From assembly GCF_022023855.1 (NCBI RefSeq), contig NZ_CP059449.1:2526001-2590000 (forward strand): a stretch of 64,000 bases of DNA, written 5' to 3'. Position 1 is the stretch's first letter; every line of letters begins with the position of its first letter. A program made the position numbers and the translations under genes. The notes beneath the pieces were generated by a model. The model was not told the origin of the DNA and ran no database searches. It saw only the letters and a program-made list of their open reading frames with translations. Below, piece by piece: positions 59,499 through 64,000 of this stretch. Source of the stretch: Azospirillum brasilense. Its GTDB lineage: Bacteria > Pseudomonadota > Alphaproteobacteria > Azospirillales > Azospirillaceae.

Positions 59499-60788
59499 AT
59501 GAGCGAGCAGAAGTCCTTCGGTTTCGAGACCCGCGCCATCCACGCCGGCGCCGCTCCCGACCCCGCCACCGGAGCGCGCCAGACGCCGATCTACCAGACC
59601 ACCAGCTTCGTCTTCGACGACGTGGACGACGCGGCCTCGCTGTTCAACCTCCAGAAGGTCGGCTTCATCTACTCCCGCCTGACCAACCCGACGGTGTCGG
59701 TGCTGGAGGAGCGGCTCGCCAACCTGGAAGGCGGCGCCGGGGCCACGGCCACCTCCTCCGGCCACGCCGCGCAGCTGCTCGCCCTGTTCCCGCTGATGGA
59801 GCCGGGCGACGAGATCGTCGCCTCGCGCAAGCTCTACGGCGGCACGCTCAACCAGCTCGGCACCAGCTTCCCGCGCGCCTTCGGCTGGAAGTCCGTCTTC
59901 GTGGACACCGACCAGCCGGAGAACGTCCGCGCCGCCATCACCGCGAAGACCAAGGCCATCTTCGTGGAAAGCCTCGCCAACCCCGGCGGCGTGGTCACCG
60001 ACCTGGAGGCCATCGCCATGATCGCCGACGAGGCCGGCATTCCGCTGATCGTCGACAACACGCTGGCGACCCCGTACCTGATCAACCCGATCCAGTGGGG
60101 CGCCACGCTGGTCGTGCATTCGACCACGAAGTTCCTGTCCGGCAACGGCACCTCGGTCGGCGGCGTGGTCATCGACAGCGGCACCTTCGACTGGAGCAAG
60201 TCCGGCAAGTTCCCCGCCCTGTCGGAGCCGGACGCCGGCTATCACGGGCTGAAGTTCCAGGAGACCTTCGGTCATCTGGCCTTCACCATCCACGGTCACG
60301 CCGTCGGCCTGCGCGACCTCGGGCCGAGCCAAGCGCCGCTGAACGCCTTCCTGACGCTGAACGGCATCGAAACGCTGCCGCTGCGCATGCAGCGCCACAG
60401 CGACAGCGCCCTGAAGGTCGCGCAGTTCCTGGAAAGCCATCCGGCGGTGGGTTGGGTCAGCTACGCCGGGCTGGAATCCTCCAAGTACAACGCGCTCGCC
60501 AAGAAGTACCTGCCGAAGGGGGCCGGCGCCGTGCTGACCTTCGGCGTCAAGGGCGGCTTCGATGCGGGCGTGAAGGTGGTGGAGAACGTCCAGCTCCTCA
60601 GCCATCTCGCCAACATCGGCGACAGCCGGTCGCTGATCATCCACCCCTCTTCGACCACGCACCGCCAGCTGTCGCCGGAAGGTCAGGCCCAGGCGGGCGC
60701 CGGTCCGGACGTGCTGCGCCTGTCCATCGGACTGGAGAGCGTCGAGGACATCATCGCCGACCTCGACCGCGCGCTGTCCGCCGCCTGA
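59499..60788 (+). CDS. metY: O-acetylhomoserine aminocarboxypropyltransferase (sulfhydrylase)
   Basis: 429 residues, GCAGAGGAAG upstream. A Cys/Met-metabolism PLP enzyme: FGFETRAIHAGAAPDPATGARQTPIYQTTSFVFDD, YSRLTNPTVSVLEERLANLEGG and the PLP lysine in HSTTKFLSGNG. It makes homocysteine from O-acetylhomoserine and sulfide. hom, elsewhere in the window, supplies homoserine. Confidence 0.94.
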   Translation: MSEQKSFGFETRAIHAGAAPDPATGARQTPIYQTTSFVFDDVDDAASLFNLQKVGFIYSRLTNPTVSVLEERLANLEGGAGATATSSGHAAQLLALFPLMEPGDEIVASRKLYGGTLNQLGTSFPRAFGWKSVFVDTDQPENVRAAITAKTKAIFVESLANPGGVVTDLEAIAMIADEAGIPLIVDNTLATPYLINPIQWGATLVVHSTTKFLSGNGTSVGGVVIDSGTFDWSKSGKFPALSEPDAGYHGLKFQETFGHLAFTIHGHAVGLRDLGPSQAPLNAFLTLNGIETLPLRMQRHSDSALKVAQFLESHPAVGWVSYAGLESSKYNALAKKYLPKGAGAVLTFGVKGGFDAGVKVVENVQLLSHLANIGDSRSLIIHPSSTTHRQLSPEGQAQAGAGPDVLRLSIGLESVEDIIADLDRALSAA

Positions 60789-60945
60789 TGCCGGCGTCCC
60801 TCCGTCCGACGCGGGTTTCGCCCCGGCGGACGGAGGATACCCCGCAAGAGGTAGACGTGACGCGAAGGGCTGAGCGCTGGCCGTTCCATTGACCTCCGCA
60901 GGTCATAGCACCGACCCTGATGCGAACAGGGTGGGGAAGCGGGGC

Positions 60946-61608
60946 ATGAGCGGACGGCTCAGGCGGGGAGTGGCGGCGGTCGCGCTGGTGGGGCTGGGCG
61001 GCTGCGCGGGGGCGCCGGTGGCTATGACCGCCGCGTCCTTCGCGGTCGACGGGCTGCTGTATGTCGGAACCAGCAAGAGCAGCACCGACCACATGCTGTC
61101 GGCCATGCTGCAGCAGGATTGCGCGACCTTCCGCGTCCTGAGCCAGGGTTATGTCTGCAAGCCTGTGATCGTGCCGGTTGTCCGCAGTGCCGAGAGCGTG
61201 CCGGTTCCCCTTCCGGAAACGGAACCGTCGCCCGCCCCCGCAACGCCACCGCCCGCACCGCTTCCGGTGACGGCGGAGGTGGAGATCGCCGTGCTGCCGC
61301 CGATGCCGCGCCCCGCCGAACGGCGCTTTCTCGTGGTGGCGGGCAGCTTTTCGAAGCGTGGGCAGGCCGAAGCCCAGCGCGCGCGGCTGGGCCATCCGGA
61401 GGCCGACATCGTGGCGGCCGACGTGCAGGGCCGGCGCATCCACCGCCTCGTCCTGCCGCCGGAGGACCGCCCGACCGCCCTGCGCCGGCTGGCCGAGATC
61501 CGCGCCGCCGGGGTTGGTGACGCATGGCTCCTGACCTGGAAGGGGCGGACGGTGGTCGCCGATCTGCCCGGCGACGCGCCCTACCCCAGCCTGCCGGACA
61601 AAATGTGA
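60946..61608 (+). CDS. SPOR-domain lipoprotein
   Basis: 220 residues from ATG 60946. Lipobox LGGCAG after a short hydrophobic start, a Pro-rich middle (PETEPSPAPATPPPAPLP), then a C-terminal SPOR-like domain (RFLVVAGSFSKRGQAEAQRARL .. HRLVLPPEDRPTALRRLAEI) that would bind denuded peptidoglycan. Probably outer-membrane anchored and linked to division or wall turnover. Confidence 0.78.
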   Translation: MSGRLRRGVAAVALVGLGGCAGAPVAMTAASFAVDGLLYVGTSKSSTDHMLSAMLQQDCATFRVLSQGYVCKPVIVPVVRSAESVPVPLPETEPSPAPATPPPAPLPVTAEVEIAVLPPMPRPAERRFLVVAGSFSKRGQAEAQRARLGHPEADIVAADVQGRRIHRLVLPPEDRPTALRRLAEIRAAGVGDAWLLTWKGRTVVADLPGDAPYPSLPDKM

Positions 61609-61612
61609 CCCG

Positions 61613-62827
61613 TTACTCCGCTGCCGCCATCGGGACCGCGGCGGGCTTGGCCGGAGCGTCACGGTCGCGCGGCAGGAGCAGCGCCGCCGCGAAGGCGATC
61701 AGCGCCAGAACCGACAGCGTGATGTAGAGCATGACGAATTCGCCCGTCCGCTCATAGACCAGGGCGACGAGCTGAACGGCCAGGGGGCCGGCGCCGAAGG
61801 ACAGGATAAACTTGGCTCCGTAGGCCAGCCCTCGGTGCTTCTCCGGGGTGTAGCGGGCGAGCAGGAGGTTTTCTGCCGGGATCTGCACCTGGGAGGCTAC
61901 GACGACCAGCGCCGCCGCACCGACCAGCGGCAGGTCGGCCAGGACCGCCACGGCCGCCATCATCGGCACCTGGACCAGCAGGCACAGGGTGTAGATGCGC
62001 TTCAGCGGGTACTTGTCCGCCAGATGCCCGCCGACGAGCTGCGGCAGGGCGGCGAACAGATAGACCGCCGTCACCACGCCGCCGACGCCCAGCGTGCTGC
62101 CGCCGAGCAGATCGCTCAGCCGTGCCTCGAACAGCTTGGGCAGCACCACCTGCATGGCATTGAACATCAGCCCGGCGCAGACCATCGTCACCGACAGAAC
62201 GAAGAAGGCGCGGATCACGTCGCCACGCGAGGCCTTGGGGATTGGCTTCACGTCGCCCTGGCGATCCTCGACCTTGCCCAGCGCGATCAGCAGGGCCAGC
62301 GCCACGCCCAGCCCCAGACAGATCGCCCCCGGAATCAGGAAGGCCGAGCGCCAGCCCAGCCATTCCGTCAGGCCTCCGGCCACCACCGCCGCCGAAGCGA
62401 TGCCGACGGTGCCGAAGATGCCCTGGTAGCCCAGCGCCTTGCCGCGGTTGGTGGCGTTCTTGACCATCCAGGCCATGCCCACCGGGTGGTAGATGGAGGC
62501 GCCGAGGCCAAGCACCGCCAGCGCCCACAGCAGCGCCTCCGGACCGTCGGTCAGGCCGCAGGCGATGGTCCCCGCCCCGGTCAACAGGAAGAAGACCGCC
62601 ATCATCCGGCATTCGCTCCAGCGGTCGCCCAGCCAGCCGGCCAGCGGCGCGCCGACGCCGATCATCAGCGCGCCCAGCGTCCACAGCCGGATCAGCTCGT
62701 CGTAGGGCAGCTTCCATTCCCGTTCCAGCACCAGGACGACCGTCAGGAACAGGGCCGTTACGATGTGCATCAGCGCGTGGCCGATCCAGGAAAAGCCGAT
62801 CGACAGCCGCGCCGATGTGTCGGTCAT
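61613..62827 (-). CDS. MFS transporter (fosmidomycin-resistance-like)
   Basis: 404 residues from ATG 62827; upstream in-frame codons lack similarity. Twelve membrane helices, motif A GWLGDRWSECRMM, and ALAVLGLGASIYHPVGMAWM, which resembles Fsr-type exporters. Convergent with the SPOR gene (4-bp gap). Substrate unknown. Confidence 0.85.
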   Translation of the reverse strand: MTDTSARLSIGFSWIGHALMHIVTALFLTVVLVLEREWKLPYDELIRLWTLGALMIGVGAPLAGWLGDRWSECRMMAVFFLLTGAGTIACGLTDGPEALLWALAVLGLGASIYHPVGMAWMVKNATNRGKALGYQGIFGTVGIASAAVVAGGLTEWLGWRSAFLIPGAICLGLGVALALLIALGKVEDRQGDVKPIPKASRGDVIRAFFVLSVTMVCAGLMFNAMQVVLPKLFEARLSDLLGGSTLGVGGVVTAVYLFAALPQLVGGHLADKYPLKRIYTLCLLVQVPMMAAVAVLADLPLVGAAALVVVASQVQIPAENLLLARYTPEKHRGLAYGAKFILSFGAGPLAVQLVALVYERTGEFVMLYITLSVLALIAFAAALLLPRDRDAPAKPAAVPMAAAE

Positions 62828-62948
62828 GGAAATTCTCCGCATCCGGATGATTTGCGCTTGAAAGCAACCCTTGCGAAACTGGCACGCGGGTCGGAGGCGG
62901 TCCAATGCGCCGCCGTCATGGCGGGCATGCGGTGAGTCACTTCGGCGG

Positions 62949-63263
62949 TCAGGCGGTCTCGTCGTGCAGCCAGTCCAGATAGGCCGGGTTGCCGCGCCCC
63001 ACCCTCAGCTCGACCACGCAGGGCACGTCATAGCTGTGCAGCTCCCGCACCCGCGCGGCCAGCCGGTCGAACAGCTCCGCCCGCGTCTTGGCGATCAGCA
63101 CCGTTTCCGTGGCTTCCTCGATGGAACCCTGCCAGCGGTAGATGGAGGTCATGCCGTCAAAAATGTTGGCGCAGGCGGCCAGCCGCTCCTCGACCAGCGC
63201 GCGGCCGATGCGCCGGGCCTCGTCCCGCGATCCTGCGGTGATATAGGCGAAGACGAATTCCAT
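62949..63263 (-). CDS. cutA: Divalent-cation tolerance protein CutA
   Basis: 104 residues from ATG 63263. FVFAYITAGSRDEARRIGRALVEERLAACANI and SIYRWQGSIEEATETVLIAKT are family hallmarks. A trimeric ferredoxin-like protein bound to copper tolerance in E. coli; general role uncertain. Confidence 0.95.
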   Translation of the reverse strand: MEFVFAYITAGSRDEARRIGRALVEERLAACANIFDGMTSIYRWQGSIEEATETVLIAKTRAELFDRLAARVRELHSYDVPCVVELRVGRGNPAYLDWLHDETA

Positions 63264-63341
63264 GGCCGAACCCTTTCGATGTAGAGTGCCCGAATCTTGC
63301 CACAGGCCGCAGGGCCGCAACATCTTCCGAGGCGACAAACC

Positions 63342-63626
63342 ATGGCCGCACCCCGACGCAGCACGTCCCGACGCCGCCCCACCGAGGCGCAGGCGGCGTG
63401 GCTGCGCAACGGTCTGGACCAGCCCGGCGGCAAGCTGCCCCTGTTCGACGGCGACGGCCAACGCGTCAAGCGCCTGACCATCGAAAGCTGTCTGAAGTCC
63501 GGCTGGGCCGAGCGCTGGTTCCACAATCCGCTGAAGCCCGACTGGCTGGTCTGCCGCCTGACCGACGCCGGCCGCTCCGCCGTCGCCCCCCGCCCCGCCA
63601 CGAAGGAACTCGTCCAGGCGGAGTGA
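63342..63626 (+). CDS. Conserved hypothetical protein, 94 aa
   Basis: From ATG 63342. A basic N-terminus is followed by a compact segment (AWLRNGLDQPGGKLPLFDGDGQRV .. CLKSGWAERWFHNPLKPDWLVCRLTDAGRSA) that looks like a small winged-helix fold ending in an L-T-x-x-G-R wing. Not assigned to a named family. Divergent from cutA. Confidence 0.6.
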   Translation: MAAPRRSTSRRRPTEAQAAWLRNGLDQPGGKLPLFDGDGQRVKRLTIESCLKSGWAERWFHNPLKPDWLVCRLTDAGRSAVAPRPATKELVQAE

Positions 63627-63721
63627 CCGCCGGACGGGTGACGATCCACCCCATGCGCACCATGTTGCGGTCCGCGAACGATCGCGGCCCGACCGGCTTC
63701 GTTTCGTGACGGTATCACTCC

Positions 63722-64000
63722 ATGCAGCTCTCCGACCTCGGCCCCCGCATTTGCATTCTCGGGCCGTCCAACAGCGGAAAATCCACGCTTGCCGAAGCGA
63801 TCGCGCGGCGGAACGGCTTTCCCGTCGTCCATCTCGACCGGCTGTACCATGCCCCCGACACCGATTGGCGGCCACGCCCGACCGACGAGTTCATCGCCCT
63901 GCACGACGCGGCCATCGCCGGCGAGCGTTGGGTCATGGAGGGCAACTACTCACGCTGCATTCCGCAGCGCTTCCGGCGGGCGACGGGCCTGATCCAACTG
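63722..64000 (+). CDS. P-loop kinase/AAA family protein, 5' part
   Basis: 93 residues to the window edge. Walker A GPSNSGKSTLAEAI, then VVHLDRLYHAPDTDW and WVMEGNYSRCIPQR, the pattern of the adenylate-kinase-like FlaR/topology-modulation group. The 3' part is outside the window. Confidence 0.8.
   Translation, partial: MQLSDLGPRICILGPSNSGKSTLAEAIARRNGFPVVHLDRLYHAPDTDWRPRPTDEFIALHDAAIAGERWVMEGNYSRCIPQRFRRATGLIQL

Overview
The window is a 64 kb piece of a high-GC alphaproteobacterial replicon, most likely Azospirillum or a close Rhodospirillales relative. Supporting signs are the three-subunit proton-translocating transhydrogenase (pntA1-pntA2-pntB), class I PHA synthase, many TauE/CBS/OFA-type genes, and the gamma-carbonic anhydrase gene coupled to argC, an arrangement I recall from Azospirillum brasilense. 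The genus call is inference. No IS element, prophage, CRISPR array or rRNA operon was seen.

Layout. (1) 1-9.1 kb: partial dadA divergent from a TyrR-type regulator with three TyrR-box-like sites, an FmdB zinc ribbon, a gamma-carbonic anhydrase homologue, a TSUP transporter, a CBS protein, a PPDK-like protein that lacks the PEP/pyruvate domain, a NUDIX hydrolase and pyruvate kinase. (2) 9.1-24.1 kb: a GntR/FCD regulator, a ThiE homologue, the glycerate pathway (gcl, hyi, glxR, glycerate kinase), two oxalate/formate antiporter (OFA) homologues flanking thiC with its TPP riboswitch, and a MetR-like LysR gene divergent from an MFS gene. (3) 24.4-31.8 kb: an oxalate operon on the minus strand (gntR2-oxc-frc, then sucC-sucD) and a CBS-BON protein. 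(4) 31.8-40.7 kb: transhydrogenase, CBS protein, a PanE-family reductase, a GNAT acetyltransferase, an HDAC-family deacetylase and a third OFA transporter. (5) 40.7-64 kb: mainly housekeeping: aldo/keto reductase, tRNA-Glu, recJ, gldA, glpX, hom, an alaC-like aminotransferase, a MarR/MFS pair, phaC, an OmpA-like protein, gamma-CA/argC, rpsI/rplM, and metabolic and envelope genes.

How it fits together. The first 40 kb reads as an oxalate utilisation regulon. Oxalate enters through OFA exchangers and Frc makes oxalyl-CoA. Oxc decarboxylates part to formyl-CoA (energy, formate out). The PanE-family enzyme is a plausible oxalyl-CoA reductase giving glyoxylate. Gcl, Hyi, GlxR and glycerate kinase carry glyoxylate to phosphoglycerate, and Pyk leads to pyruvate. 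Transhydrogenase could supply NADPH. Gcl and Oxc both need thiamine diphosphate, and thiC and a thiE homologue sit among them.

The strongest non-coding signal is a palindrome, TGGTATACCA or TGGCATGCCA and variants, found upstream of at least ten transcription units here (TSUP, CBS, all three OFA genes, gntR2-oxc-frc, CBS-BON, panE, GNAT, HDAC). It is a good candidate for the operator of the two paralogous GntR/FCD regulators. The GNAT, HDAC-family and CBS genes in this regulon recall the Bacillus AcuABC protein-acetylation module and could be a post-translational control layer on oxalate/CoA metabolism; this is a hypothesis.
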